From Dechloromonas sp. (GTDB taxonomy: Bacteria; Pseudomonadota; Gammaproteobacteria; Burkholderiales; Rhodocyclaceae), in contig JAABQV010000010.1 of assembly GCA_011391255.1 (NCBI GenBank), positions 1 through 64,000 on the forward strand: a stretch of DNA of 64,000 bases. Reading direction: 5' to 3'. Below the pieces are notes generated by a model. That model did not search any database. It was not told the DNA's origin and saw only the letters and a program-made list of their open reading frames with translations. This document shows, piece after piece, positions 1-9,800 of this stretch (position 1 is the stretch's first letter; every line of letters begins with the position of its first letter). The translations under genes were made by a program, and so were the position numbers.

Positions 1-34
1 CGGTCGCGCGAGCCGAAGCGGGTTCGTTTCATGG
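1..34. other. Non-16S sequence at left edge
   Basis: On the minus strand the 16S sequence runs normally up to GGAATTAC and should continue TGGGCGTAAAG. Instead it changes to unrelated GC-rich sequence for the last 34 bases. This could be a mis-assembled contig end at a multicopy rRNA operon, or a real interruption. The sequence alone cannot decide. Confidence 0.6.
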
Positions 35-592
<558 letters not shown>

Positions 593-789
593 AATCCAAA
601 ACTTCACAATCCACTGACAGTAATTCTCATTACTTCGATGTATCTCTACATCCGTGTGATTGCCTTAATACTTTTGTGTGACCAAAGTCACTTCGCATCA
701 AGGCACCCACACCTATCGGTTGTCCAAATTGTTAAAGATCAATTTCCGCCGCGCCGTCTCGTTAAATCCGTCAGCAGCAAAGAAGAAAG
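593..789 (-). other. rRNA operon leader with boxA-like antitermination site
   Basis: This transcribed leader lies between the rrn promoter and the 16S 5' end and has no coding potential. On the minus strand near 741-725 it contains TGATCTTTAACAATTTGG. That resembles the boxA/nut-like leader element of proteobacterial rRNA operons, which loads NusB/NusE antitermination complexes. The adjoining GTGTGGGTGCCTTGATG stretch is also typical of betaproteobacterial 16S leaders. The boxA assignment is by resemblance. Confidence 0.6.
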
Positions 790-818
790 ATTATGAACCG
801 TTTCCACTAACTCGTCAA
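790..818 (-). promoter_or_regulatory. rrn sigma-70 promoter
   Basis: On the minus strand there is a -35 TTGACG (818-813), a 17-bp spacer and a -10 CATAAT (795-790). An A/T-rich stretch just upstream (about 819-845) would suit an UP element. Position, spacing and orientation fit the main promoter of the 16S operon. Confidence 0.75.
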
Positions 819-895
819 GACTTTTAGAAGAAAATTTTCTGCCTTACTTCTTTCAAAACACTCTCTATCAGAGCCATCAGCCGGTTTAGGGCTTT

Positions 896-972
896 TGGTT
901 GCGGGGGCAGGACTTGAACCTGCGACCTTCGGGTTATGAGCCCGACGAGCTGCCAAACTGCTCCACCCCGCG
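896..972 (-). tRNA. Initiator tRNA-Met (CAT)
   Basis: The reverse strand folds as a 77-nt tRNA with an encoded CCA (898-896). The anticodon is CAT within a stem carrying three consecutive G-C pairs (GGG/CCC). The first acceptor pair is a C1-A72 mismatch. Those two traits are hallmarks of the bacterial initiator tRNA and separate it from elongator tRNA-Met and tRNA-Ile2. It lies upstream of the rrn promoter on the same strand. Confidence 0.95.
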
Positions 973-1036
973 TCCGTCAGAGGGGCGCATTATCCTGACG
1001 CACTCCACACCTGTCAACTCTTTTCGTAGAAGATCG

Positions 1037-1657
1037 CTATTTAGTTTCCAGCCACTCAATCAATGGCGCCCATTGTTCGACATCCCGGCGATGCCTTGCG
1101 CGCGGTGGATCGAACAGGGTCATACCCGCAGAAGCCACGTTGATGTAGTTTTGGGTGTTACGCAGATAAGTAACAATGGGAATATCAAAGTGCTTGATGA
1201 ATTCCTGCAACATGGCGGCGGCTTTGGTTCTTGGGTCGACACGCATCGCCACGATACCGACGCTGGCTTTCCGCCCGCGCATTTCATTTCGGATTGAGTT
1301 GAGAAAATCTTCGGTCGCTGCCATATCAAATATGGAAGGCACCAGCGGGATGATGACTTTATCAACCACCCGCAGGTAATCAGAGAGTTTGTAGCCTTGC
1401 AGGCCGGCAGGCGCATCGAGAATGACCTGGTCGGCCTCCTGCGGAAGATTGAGGACAATCTGATTACCTGCGAAGTAACCGGTTACCGGCGCCAGCGCGG
1501 GGTCGCGGAAGGCCATCCAGCGTAGCGCCGACTGCTGGCGGTCAAGATCACAGAGAGTTACTGACTTCCCTTGATTGGCAAAATACCCCGCGAGGTTGGT
1601 TGCCAGGGTACTTTTTCCCGCGCCACCTTTTGGATTTGCCACGAGCACTGATCGCAT
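1037..1657 (-). CDS. Orphan ParA/MinD-family ATPase
   Basis: This 206-residue protein has a deviant Walker A motif, KGGAGKST, at residues 10-17, with the family's signature lysine. A switch/Walker B-like strand VILDAPAG follows near residue 78. It belongs to the short ParA/Soj-type ATPases that bind DNA or a cargo as ATP-dependent dimers. No ParB gene and no parS-like repeats lie beside it, so a role in chromosome partition is not supported here. Such orphan ParAs can position other cellular cargo. The start at 1657 places the P-loop at the usual distance from the N-terminus. It is divergent from the IclR gene, with 97 bp between them holding a perfect palindrome at 1675-1688. Confidence 0.85.
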   Translation of the reverse strand: MRSVLVANPKGGAGKSTLATNLAGYFANQGKSVTLCDLDRQQSALRWMAFRDPALAPVTGYFAGNQIVLNLPQEADQVILDAPAGLQGYKLSDYLRVVDKVIIPLVPSIFDMAATEDFLNSIRNEMRGRKASVGIVAMRVDPRTKAAAMLQEFIKHFDIPIVTYLRNTQNYINVASAGMTLFDPPRARHRRDVEQWAPLIEWLETK

Positions 1658-1674
1658 TGCTTAGCTCCCTGATT

Positions 1675-1688
1675 ATTTGTCGACAAAT
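1675..1688. promoter_or_regulatory. Perfect 14-bp palindrome (possible operator)
   Basis: ATTTGTCGACAAAT is a perfect palindrome 18 bp upstream of the parA-like start and 67 bp upstream of the IclR gene. Its symmetry and its place between divergent genes suggest a regulator site. Which protein binds is unknown. Confidence 0.4.
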
Positions 1689-1754
1689 TATATTCTTCGA
1701 CGCAAGGCTGTCATATATTCATAAAATATCCTTTTTGATTCTGCAGAGAGCAAA

Positions 1755-2561
1755 ATGCCCACCAAAGTATCCGATGACCGCCAAGGGATTCAATCCATCG
1801 AGGTTGGATTTCGCTTGCTTGATGTTCTTGCTGCCAAGTCGCACCCGATGATGCTGCGCGATGTTGCCAAAGGCGCCGGGATGCCGGCCGCCAAAGCGCA
1901 TCGTTATATGGTGAGCTTCATGCGGATCGGCCTGATCGAGCAGGATCGCGCCAGCGGCCGCTATGACCTCGGAAGCTACGCGCTCCAACTTGGGCTTTCC
2001 GGACTCGGCAGACTTGATCCCGTCCGCCTCGCCGGGCCGGTGCTGGAGGATCTCTGCGAGGAAATTCACGAAACGGTGGCACTGGCGGTTTGGGGCAACC
2101 ATGGCGCAACGGTGGTGCGCATCATTGACGCCGGCGGGCCGGTGACAATCACCTTGCGCGCCGGTACCGTCCTTCCTGTATACAACTCGGCTACCGGACG
2201 AGCCTTTGCGGCCTTTTCCCGGGGGCCATACCTGAAAAAACTGCTGGATGAAGAATTGCGTCAGGCCTCGGAGTCAAGCAAAACGTCGATCACAAACCTC
2301 AAGCGCCAGCTTGAGAAAAATCTCACCGATATCCGTCAGCATGGCATTTCGCGCGCCACCGGCAGTTTGACCCCCGGCATCAATGGTTTCAGCGCCCCGG
2401 TTTTTGACCATAGCGGTGCCATGGTTGCAGCGATAACCTCGCTCGGTTCGGTCGGCGACTTCAATGTCGAATGGGACAGTCCGCTGGCCAAAGCAATGCT
2501 TTCTGCCGCTGGCGTGCTTTCCGAGCGCCTTGGATACAACAAGCCGGCTGCTTCCGCATGA
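1755..2561 (+). CDS. IclR-family transcriptional regulator
   Basis: This 268-residue protein has an N-terminal winged helix-turn-helix (about residues 10-70, with GIQSIEVGFRLLDVLA and MLRDVAKGAGMPAAKAHRYMVS). An IclR effector-binding domain follows (about 85-265, with HETVALAVWGNHGATVVRIID and LPVYNSATGRAFAAFS). The family binds small organic acids or aromatics and regulates nearby or distant catabolic genes. No catabolic operon is adjacent, so the effector cannot be guessed. The ATG is preceded by a purine-rich GCAGAGAG. The gene is convergent with the TPM-domain gene, which ends 5 bp away. Confidence 0.9.
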   Translation: MPTKVSDDRQGIQSIEVGFRLLDVLAAKSHPMMLRDVAKGAGMPAAKAHRYMVSFMRIGLIEQDRASGRYDLGSYALQLGLSGLGRLDPVRLAGPVLEDLCEEIHETVALAVWGNHGATVVRIIDAGGPVTITLRAGTVLPVYNSATGRAFAAFSRGPYLKKLLDEELRQASESSKTSITNLKRQLEKNLTDIRQHGISRATGSLTPGINGFSAPVFDHSGAMVAAITSLGSVGDFNVEWDSPLAKAMLSAAGVLSERLGYNKPAASA

Positions 2562-2565
2562 AAAC

Positions 2566-3063
2566 TCAAAGCAGAACAGGTTGATCCGCTAGCTCGTTCG
2601 GATTTTCTTCGTCGCCCGGAAAATGGGTGGTGAGCAAGTGCCCGACGCTGTGTATGGCTGCAAGGGCACCACCCCGATAGTCCGCCGCCTTGAAGGCCGT
2701 TTCCATCTCGCGACAGACCGCATTCCAATCGGCTTGCGGGACTTTGGCGGAAATTCCCCGGTCGGCGAAAATCTCTACGCTGTGATCGACGAGTTGCACA
2801 TAGATCAGGACACCGCTGTTTTCTGCCGTATCCCATACCCCAAGCTGCGCGAACAAATCGGCGGCGCGCTGGCGGGCGCTGCGGTCATGCCACAGATAGG
2901 CAAAGGGTAGCGGTCCTTCAACGACAAAGCGCAATTCACCGCGCTGGCCGGCTTCAGCCAGCATGACGGCAGCGCCAATCTCCGCCGACAATGTTGGACC
3001 AAAGCGATGGGTAGCCAGCCATGAAGGCGTCAGCGCGTGTTTAAACCAGCGAGATAGTTTCAT
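2566..3063 (-). CDS. TPM-domain protein, cytosolic type
   Basis: This 165-residue protein has one TPM (YgcG-type) domain. Motifs include LSAEIGAAVMLAEAGQRGELRFVVEG near residues 25-50 and FADRGISAKVPQADWNAVCREMETAFKAADYRGGALAAI near 105-145. It has no signal peptide and no Gly-rich tail, unlike its neighbour. It is the last gene of a three-gene operon, lemA-TPM-TPM. The ATG starts one base after the upstream gene's stop codon, which points to translational coupling. Paired short and long TPM proteins downstream of LemA recur in proteobacteria. Their molecular role is not settled; envelope functions have been proposed. Confidence 0.8.
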   Translation of the reverse strand: MKLSRWFKHALTPSWLATHRFGPTLSAEIGAAVMLAEAGQRGELRFVVEGPLPFAYLWHDRSARQRAADLFAQLGVWDTAENSGVLIYVQLVDHSVEIFADRGISAKVPQADWNAVCREMETAFKAADYRGGALAAIHSVGHLLTTHFPGDEENPNELADQPVLL

Positions 3064-3930
3064 TTACCAACTCCCGGAAGCACCACCGCCTCCACCTGAT
3101 CCACCACCGCCACCAAATCCGCCACCACGCGAACCGCCGCCGCCATTAAGGATGCCGCTGAGCAAGATATCGAGTCCGAAGATCGCGAGAAATATCCCGA
3201 GCAAAACTCCACCAATCACCCCCAGCAAACCGCCAACGATCAGCCAGCCAGCAAAACCGCTCAAGCCGCCAACAACCGCGCTACCCAAAAAATTGCCCAA
3301 CAGGCGACGCAAAACAGTGCCGCCAATCACGGCGGCGATCAAAATCCCAAACAGCACGCTTTCGGGAATCGCCGCCAAACTGATTTGGCCGCCACTTGTC
3401 GTTTCAGAGACTCCAGGCAAAGGCTCGCCATCGACCACCTTGAGAATGGCTTCCGCCCCGGCCAGGATGCCGCCCGGAAAATCACCAGCCTTGAACAGTG
3501 GCGTGATGGTTTCGGAAATGATCCGTTTGGCCGTCGCGTCGTTGAGTGCCCCTTCAAGCCCGTAACCCACTTCAATGCGCAAACGCCGGTCATCCTTGGC
3601 AACGATCAAAATGACTCCATCGTCGACACCCTTGCGCCCGATTTTCCATGCTTCGAAGAGACGAGTGCCGAATTGCTCGATGGTCTCCGGCTGCGTCGTT
3701 GGCAAAACCAGCACCGCCACCTGAGCCCCCTTGGCGGCTTCCAAACCCGCCATTTTTTGCTCAAGACCGGCCCTCTGTTCAGCATTTAGCGTGCCGGTGA
3801 GATCGTTGACTCGCGCCGTCAACGGCGGGATCGCCACCTGCCCGGCCACTCCGGCAGGCGGCGCGGCCCAGACAAGGCAAGAAAACAGGCAGAGGCAAAG
3901 CCCTGCCAGTCGGGCAGCACAGCAGCTCAT
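3064..3930 (-). CDS. YgcG-like TPM-domain membrane protein with Gly-rich tail
   Basis: This 288-residue protein has an N-terminal signal peptide (about residues 1-30). A TPM domain follows (about 35-160, with VNDLTGTLNAEQRAGLEQKMAGLEA compressed at its start and RRLRIEVGYGLEGALND in the middle). One or more membrane segments lie at about 190-265, and the tail is rich in Gly and Ser and ends ASGSW. This is the standard layout of YgcG-family proteins, with the TPM domain outside the cytoplasmic membrane. It is cotranscribed with lemA, 6 bp upstream. Confidence 0.85.
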   Translation of the reverse strand: MSCCAARLAGLCLCLFSCLVWAAPPAGVAGQVAIPPLTARVNDLTGTLNAEQRAGLEQKMAGLEAAKGAQVAVLVLPTTQPETIEQFGTRLFEAWKIGRKGVDDGVILIVAKDDRRLRIEVGYGLEGALNDATAKRIISETITPLFKAGDFPGGILAGAEAILKVVDGEPLPGVSETTSGGQISLAAIPESVLFGILIAAVIGGTVLRRLLGNFLGSAVVGGLSGFAGWLIVGGLLGVIGGVLLGIFLAIFGLDILLSGILNGGGGSRGGGFGGGGGSGGGGGASGSW

Positions 3931-3936
3931 TGGCGA

Positions 3937-4545
3937 TTAATTGGCAGCAGGTTTGGGCGCGTTGAAATCAATCTTCGGCGCCGTGCTGATCGCCTTTTCG
4001 TTCTCAACCGTAAAGTTGGCCTTGGTTTTCCAGCCCATCACCATTGCCGTCAGGTTGTTGGGGAAGGTGCGCACCGAGACGTTGTATTCCTGCACCGCCT
4101 TGATATAACGATTGCGCGCCACGGTGATACGGTTTTCGGTGCCTTCAACCTGCGCCTGCAAGTCGCGGAAATTGGCATCAGCCTTGAGTTGCGGGTAATT
4201 CTCTGAAACCACCAGCAGGCGGCTGAGGGCGCTGGACAAATCACCCTGCGCTTTCTGGAATTTCGCAAAAGCTGCTTCGTCATTGATCAATTCCGGAGTC
4301 GCCTTGATGCTGCCAACGCCGGCGCGTGCTTCAGTTACCCGCGTCAGCACCTCTTTTTCGTGGGCGGCATAGCCCTGAACGATGGCGACCAGATTCGGCA
4401 CCAGGTCGGCGCGCCGCTGGTATTGGTTAAGCACTTCTGACCAGGCAGCATTGACCGCCTCGTCATTGGTCTGAACCTGGTTGAAACCGCAACCGGAGAG
4501 CAGCGACGTGATGATGGCAAGCAGGGCGAGCAGACGAATTTTCAT
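3937..4545 (-). CDS. LemA-family lipoprotein
   Basis: This 202-residue protein begins with a short signal sequence ending in a lipobox-like LLSGC (Cys19), so it is probably a lipoprotein. The rest is the LemA alpha-helical domain: EVLNQYQRRADLVPNLV, then the VTEARAGV and SRLLVVSENYPQLKAD motifs, then RNRYIKAVQEYN. LemA proteins are paired with TPM/YgcG proteins in many bacteria, as here. Function is not firmly known. It heads the three-gene operon running to 2566. Confidence 0.9.
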   Translation of the reverse strand: MKIRLLALLAIITSLLSGCGFNQVQTNDEAVNAAWSEVLNQYQRRADLVPNLVAIVQGYAAHEKEVLTRVTEARAGVGSIKATPELINDEAAFAKFQKAQGDLSSALSRLLVVSENYPQLKADANFRDLQAQVEGTENRITVARNRYIKAVQEYNVSVRTFPNNLTAMVMGWKTKANFTVENEKAISTAPKIDFNAPKPAAN

Positions 4546-4623
4546 GGCGGGATCTCACAGATAAATACAGGTAGCGAGAATATGAGGCCAGCCGGGCAAA
4601 AGCTCAAGCCGTCTTTGACCGAG

Positions 4624-4657
4624 AAAATTTGATGCCAAAAACGCCGTTGACCGCAAC
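4624..4657 (-). repeat. Uptake-like motif copy 1 (exact core)
   Basis: Exact GTTGCGGTCAAC core (4657-4646, minus), then GGCG, TTTTT, six bases and AAATTTT. It lies in the short gap between lemA and the transglycosylase gene. Confidence 0.65.
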
Positions 4658-4668
4658 AAGCTTGATTT

Positions 4669-5502
4669 TTACATCCTGATTTTTGGCGCAGCCCCGGCAA
4701 AACCCATGACACGCCGTACGTATTGTTGCGTTTCAGCGTATGGCGGCACGCCACCATAGCGATCAACCGATCCTTCGCCCGCATTGTAGGCTGCTGCCAC
4801 CAGACGCCAATCGCCGGCAAAACGTTTCTCCAGCCAGCTCAAATAGGCCATCGCACCCTTGATGTTCTGCTCGGCGTCAAACGGCCGGGTGACGCCGAAA
4901 CGGGCTTGAGTGGCGGGAATCAACTGCATTACGCCTTGGGCATTCTTGGGCGAAACAGCGTTCGCATTCAAATTGGATTCGACCATCCCAATCGCCAGGG
5001 CAAGGCGTGCATCGACCTTGTAACGCGGCGCAACTTGGCGGATCAGGCGGGCAATTTCACGCTGTGATGGGGACTGCCGGGCCAGATAGGCATCAACATT
5101 GAAAGCCATACTCTCAGCACCAGCGGCTGGCTTGGCACAATCCGCATCCAATTCGGCGTTCCCAGCCGCCGGTTGATGATATTTCAGAGCTTCGTAGCTA
5201 CCGAGGCTGGCAGCAAGCGCCAGATAGGCATTTGCCAAGCGCTGCTCACGCAGACCCGGCGGCGCCGTTGCCAACAAGCGTCCAACGCGGAAATAGCCTT
5301 CCGGGCTGCCCATTGTCGCGGCGTCACAATAAAGCCTAATCGCCTGCGGCAGATTTTTACCAACGCCCTTTCCCTCTTCGGCGGCACGCCCCTGCTCCAG
5401 CGCAGCCAGCACCCGGGGTGCCTCTTGAAAAATTTCGGCGCGCGCAGGCGACGCGACAATCGCTGACGCCATAAGCAAAATCGAGAAAAGGACACGGATC
5501 AA
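4669..5502 (-). CDS. Lytic transglycosylase (SLT domain) with Sel1-like region
   Basis: From the proposed TTG start at 5502 the protein has 277 residues. It has a signal peptide (LIRVLFSILLMASA, ending near ASPARA), then a Sel1/TPR-like segment (about residues 30-115), then a soluble lytic transglycosylase domain (about 150-270). The SLT domain shows the catalytic Glu in AIGMVESNLN, the GVMQLIPATQARFGV motif and AAYNAGEGSVDRYGGVPPYAETQQYV. The enzyme would cleave peptidoglycan in the periplasm. The 5502 start is chosen because an AAGG lies 6 bases upstream and it opens directly with the signal peptide. A longer TTG start at 5556 is possible but adds 18 residues with no feature. Confidence 0.85.
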   Translation of the reverse strand: MIRVLFSILLMASAIVASPARAEIFQEAPRVLAALEQGRAAEEGKGVGKNLPQAIRLYCDAATMGSPEGYFRVGRLLATAPPGLREQRLANAYLALAASLGSYEALKYHQPAAGNAELDADCAKPAAGAESMAFNVDAYLARQSPSQREIARLIRQVAPRYKVDARLALAIGMVESNLNANAVSPKNAQGVMQLIPATQARFGVTRPFDAEQNIKGAMAYLSWLEKRFAGDWRLVAAAYNAGEGSVDRYGGVPPYAETQQYVRRVMGFAGAAPKIRM

Positions 5503-5613
5503 AGCTGACCTTGGGTTATCAACAGAACAGGAGGTCAGTATCGGAAAAACGATCAATTGAACACAGGTAATAAATCACACTCGGGCAAACTTACCTGAAA
5601 CAGCGTGAGCCCC

Positions 5614-5862
5614 TTACTCCCGATCGGCCTGCGGCGCCGGCTTGATCAGTTGCTGTTTGATGATCGGGCCGACCGCATTCCAGGCCAGCGTCGCCCCGAC
5701 GACAACCAAGGCAGTACCAAGAATGAGCTGGATTAACAAAACAATCAGATCATGTTGTTGGCGGCTCATTTTGCGTCCAGGATTGGTGGCGCCGCAACCG
5801 GGGCAAGCCTCGGCCGAGGTATCTACTTTGTGCCCGCAGGCGCGGCATGGAACAAGTGGCAT
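5614..5862 (-). CDS. Small zinc-ribbon membrane protein
   Basis: This 82-residue protein has an N-terminal zinc ribbon with two CxxC pairs (CRACGH and CPGCG). One hydrophobic segment follows (about residues 38-62, LIVLLIQLILGTALVVVG). It resembles small zinc-ribbon single-pass proteins of unknown function. The start at 5862 is preferred over one at 5889 because a strong GGGGGAG Shine-Dalgarno lies just upstream of it. Confidence 0.75.
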   Translation of the reverse strand: MPLVPCRACGHKVDTSAEACPGCGATNPGRKMSRQQHDLIVLLIQLILGTALVVVGATLAWNAVGPIIKQQLIKPAPQADRE

Positions 5863-5936
5863 GGTTTCTCCCCCATATTTATCTGGCAAATTATAGGCCG
5901 GAGCGGCTGAGCACGTGCATGGTAGGATTCTCCGCC

Positions 5937-6881
5937 ATGAGTTCGCCCCGCCTGCCTCCCGCCATCCTGATCATGGGCCCGACCGCGTCGGGCAAAACGG
6001 CGGTTGCCATGGCGCTGGCCGACCGTTTTCCGGTTGAACTGATCAGCGTTGATTCGGCTCAGGTCTTTCGCGACATGAATGTTGGCACCGCCAAGCCGGA
6101 TGCCGCCACGCTTGAACGTTACCCGCATCGCCTGATCGACATCATTTCGCCGGAAGAGAGTTACTCGACGGCGCGCTTTCGTGATGATGCGCTGGCGACG
6201 ATGGCGGAAATCAGCGCAGCCGGCAAAGTACCAGTGCTGGTGGGCGGCACCATGCTCTATTTCCGCAGCCTGCTCCAGGGGCTGGCCGAGCTGCCCAAGG
6301 CTGACCCGGCTTTGCGCGCTGAAATTGATGCCGATGCCGCCCAACTCGGCTGGCCGGCGATGCACCAAAAATTGGCGGCTTTTGACCCGTTGACCGCAAC
6401 ACGCCTGCACCCGACCGACAGCCAGCGAATTCAGCGGGCGCTTGAAGTCTGCCGCCTGTCAGGGCGGCCAATGTCAGCGCTACTCGCCGAGAGCGGGCAG
6501 ATGCGTCCGCCTTACGACTTTTTGTCGATCGGCCTGCTGCCATCAGTTCGCACCACGCTGCACGAGCGGATCGCCCGACGTTTCGATGAAATGCTGCTCG
6601 GCGGGCTAAATGATGAAGTCCGCCATTTGCGCCAAAAATACAATCTGAACCTGAATTTGCCATCGATGCGCTGCGTTGGCTACCGGCAAACCTGGGAGGC
6701 GCAGGACGGGTTACTACCGGCCAGCGAATTGCGCGACCGGGGGATTTTCGCGACGCGCCAACTGGCCAAGCGCCAGATTACCTGGCTGACCAACTCCTTC
6801 GAGTCGGAAAACTTTGACTGCCTGGCCCCCGCGCTCAGCGAAAAAATCGCCGGGCGCGTGGCAGGATTCCTCAGCGCTTAG
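5937..6881 (+). CDS. miaA: tRNA dimethylallyltransferase
   Basis: This protein of about 314 residues transfers a dimethylallyl group to A37 of tRNAs reading UNN codons. It has the P-loop GPTASGKTAVA (about residues 13-23), the DSAQVFRDMNVGTAKP motif, HRLIDIISPEESYS, VLVGGTMLYFRSLLQG and the C-terminal MRCVGYRQTWE and FATRQLAKRQITWL motifs. The start at 5937 (MSSPRLPP) puts the P-loop at the usual distance, and AGGA lies upstream. It converges on the RND pump gene and overlaps it by 4 bases. No hfq follows, unlike the common miaA-hfq arrangement. It contains an exact copy of the uptake-like core at 6389-6400. Confidence 0.97.
   Translation: MSSPRLPPAILIMGPTASGKTAVAMALADRFPVELISVDSAQVFRDMNVGTAKPDAATLERYPHRLIDIISPEESYSTARFRDDALATMAEISAAGKVPVLVGGTMLYFRSLLQGLAELPKADPALRAEIDADAAQLGWPAMHQKLAAFDPLTATRLHPTDSQRIQRALEVCRLSGRPMSALLAESGQMRPPYDFLSIGLLPSVRTTLHERIARRFDEMLLGGLNDEVRHLRQKYNLNLNLPSMRCVGYRQTWEAQDGLLPASELRDRGIFATRQLAKRQITWLTNSFESENFDCLAPALSEKIAGRVAGFLSA
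6367..6400 (-). repeat. Uptake-like motif copy 2 (exact core)
   Basis: Exact GTTGCGGTCAAC (6400-6389, minus), then GGGTC, AAAA, GCCGCC and AATTTTT. It lies inside miaA, read on the opposite strand. Confidence 0.6.
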
Positions 6882-9800
6882 GCTGGCGCTTCTCCAAGCA
6901 CCATTTCCTTTTTGGCCGCCAGCAGCGAATAAACGGTTGGCACGACAAACAGCGTAAAGAAGGTGCCAAGCAGCAAGCCGCCGACGATGACCCAGCCGAT
7001 TTGCTGACGCGACTCGGCGCCGGCGCCGGTGGCCAGGGCCAGCGGGATGGTGCCGAGCACCATGGCGCCGGTCGTCATCAGAATCGGGCGCAACCGCAAA
7101 GTCGCCGATTCGATCACCGCTTCGGTGATCCCGATGCCCTTCTCCTGCAACTGGTTGGCGAATTCGACAATAAGAATGCCGTGTTTGGTGATCAAACCAA
7201 CCAGCGTCACCAGGCCGATCTGGCTATATACATTGAGCGTTCCGCCGGCCAGCCAGAGCGCCAGCAAGGCACCGGCCATCGATAGCGGCACGGTGAGCAT
7301 GATGATGAAGGGGTCGCGGAAGCTCTCGAACTGCGCAGCGAGCACCAGATAAATGAAGGCCAGTGCGAGCACGAAGGTAAAGGCGAGCGACGATGAGGAC
7401 TGACGGAATTCACGCGACTGACCGTTGTAATCGACGGCGTAACCCGGCTTCAGGATCTGGTTGGCAATCGCATCCATGCTGGTCAGCGCCTCGCCCATTG
7501 TGTAGCCCGGCGCCAGATTGGCGGTGATCGTCACGGCACGGCGCTGGCCGAAGTGGTTGAGCTCGCGTGGTGCGATGGTTTCCTTGACGTCGACCAAATT
7601 ATCGAGCGAAATCATGCCGTTATCGCGGCCACGCACATAAATGTCGCCGATGTCGCTGGGGTTGCTGCGGTCAACATCGGAAACCTGCACAATAACGTCG
7701 TACTGCTCGCCGTCACGCTTGAAGCGTGTGACTTGACGCCCGCCGAGGAAAGTTTCCAGCGTGCGGCCAATGGTTTCGACCTGGATCCCCATATCCGCCG
7801 CTTTGTCGCGTTTGACAACCACCGACAGTTCCGGCTTGTTCAATTTGAGGTCGGTATCGACATTGGTCAGGCCGGGATTTTTAGCCAGTTCGGCAAGGAA
7901 CTGCCCGGTCACTTGTTGCAATTCTTCATAGGCAGCCGAGGTGACAATCACAAAATTAACCGGCCGCTCGCGCGGGCTCTGGCCAAGCGATGGCGGCGTA
8001 ATCGGGAAAGCCAGCACACCGGGGATGCCCATAAATTTTGGAAACAATTCCTTGGCAATCGCCGCCGAGTTGCGCGAACGCTCGCTCCAATCAGAAAGAC
8101 CAACGAAGGAAATCCCCTGGCTGACGGTCGGATTGCCGGAGACCACAAAATAACGCTCGATGTCCTTGGTCTGGCTGTAGATGCCTTCGATCTGGCGGGC
8201 GTACTTGTCGGTGTAATCGAGCGTTGCACCATCCGGCCCGAGGAAAACACCGAGAATCACGCCGCGATCCTCAATCGGCGCCAGTTCCGATTTCAAAACC
8301 TTGAGCAAGGCCACGCAGGACAGCGCTACGGCAACAAAACCGGCAATGATGACCCAGCGATGCCTAAGTGTTGCGGTCAACACTTTTTTATAGCCGGAAT
8401 TCAGCCAGTTAAGAAAGCCCTCAATCAGCATGAACGCCTTGCCGTGTTTTTCTTCATGCTTGAGCAAAACCGAGCACATCATCGGCGAGAGAGTCAGCGC
8501 GACAAAACCGGAAACCAGCACGGCGCCGGCCAGGGTCAGCGCAAACTCGATGAACAGCTTGCCGGTGCGCCCGGTCATGAAGGCGACCGGCGCGTACACC
8601 GCCGCCAGCGTCAAAGTCATCGCGACGACAGCAAAACCGATTTCCTTCGAGCCTTGCAGCGCCGCCTGCATGCGCGGCATGCCTTCTTCAATATGGCGGT
8701 AAATATTTTCCAGCACGACAATCGCGTCATCAACAACCAGACCAATCGCCAACACCAGCGCCAGCAAGGTCAGCGTGTTGATCGTAAAACCGAGCGCAAA
8801 CATGATGGCAAAAGCGCCGACCAGCGATACCGGTATCGTCACCAAAGGAATCAGCGTCGCCCGGAAGTTGCGCAGGAAAAAGAAAATAATCGCCAGCACC
8901 AGCAAAATCGCCTCGGCGATGGTTTTGAATACCGACTGAATCGAGCGATCAATAAAAACGGATGAATCGTAGGCAATATCGGCCCGCATGCCTGCCGGCA
9001 ATTCGCTGGTGACTTTCGGCAATTCCTTCTGCAAGGCATTCGACAACTCCAGCGGATTGGCCGTTGCCTGCTTGATCACGCCAAGCGCCACTGCCGAGCG
9101 CCCTTTGAAGCGTACCGAGCTACGCTCGGATGCAGCACCGATTTCCACACGGGCAATGTCGCGCACACGAACCGGATACGAATTCACCGTCTTGACGACA
9201 ATCGCGCCGAATTCTTCGGTGGTTTTCAATTCAGTATTGGCGACCACTGAAAACTCGCGCTCGCGGCTTTCAATACGTCCGGCCGGCACCTCGACGTTCT
9301 GCTTGCGCAGGGCATCTTCAACATCGGCCGGCGTCAGCTGATAGGCAGCAAGGCGCTGGCGATCAAGCCAGATACGCATGGCGAATTTACGGTCACCAAA
9401 AATCCGCACATCAGCGGCACCAGGCAGCGTCTGCAGGCGCGGCTTGACGATCCGGCTGGCAACGTCGGTGACTTCCAGCGCCGAATGCTTGTCGGAAGAA
9501 AAAGCAATCCAGATGATCGGATTGGCGTCCGCTTCAACCTTGGCAATCACCGGCTCATTCACCTCGAGCGGCAACTTGTTGCGAACCCGGGAAACCCGGT
9601 CGCGCACATCGGCCGCCGCCGAATCCGGTGCCCGTTCAAGCTTGAAGCGCACCGAAATCTGGCTATTCTCTGCGCGCGAGATCGAGGTAATGACTTCGAC
9701 ACCCTCAATCCCGGCCAGGGAATCCTCCAGCGGCTTGGTCACCTGTGACTCGATAATCTCGGCCGACGCCCCGCGATACGTCGTATCAACCGTTACCACC

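Noticed and set aside
1037-1657. ParA as a sign of an integrated plasmid
   Set aside because: No ParB, replication protein, relaxase or change in base composition is seen nearby.
7553-8965. 470-codon open frame on the plus strand opposite the RND pump gene
   Set aside because: It mirrors the well-supported transporter gene; its translation is rich in His, Arg and Gln without any domain, typical of an antisense frame in GC-rich DNA.
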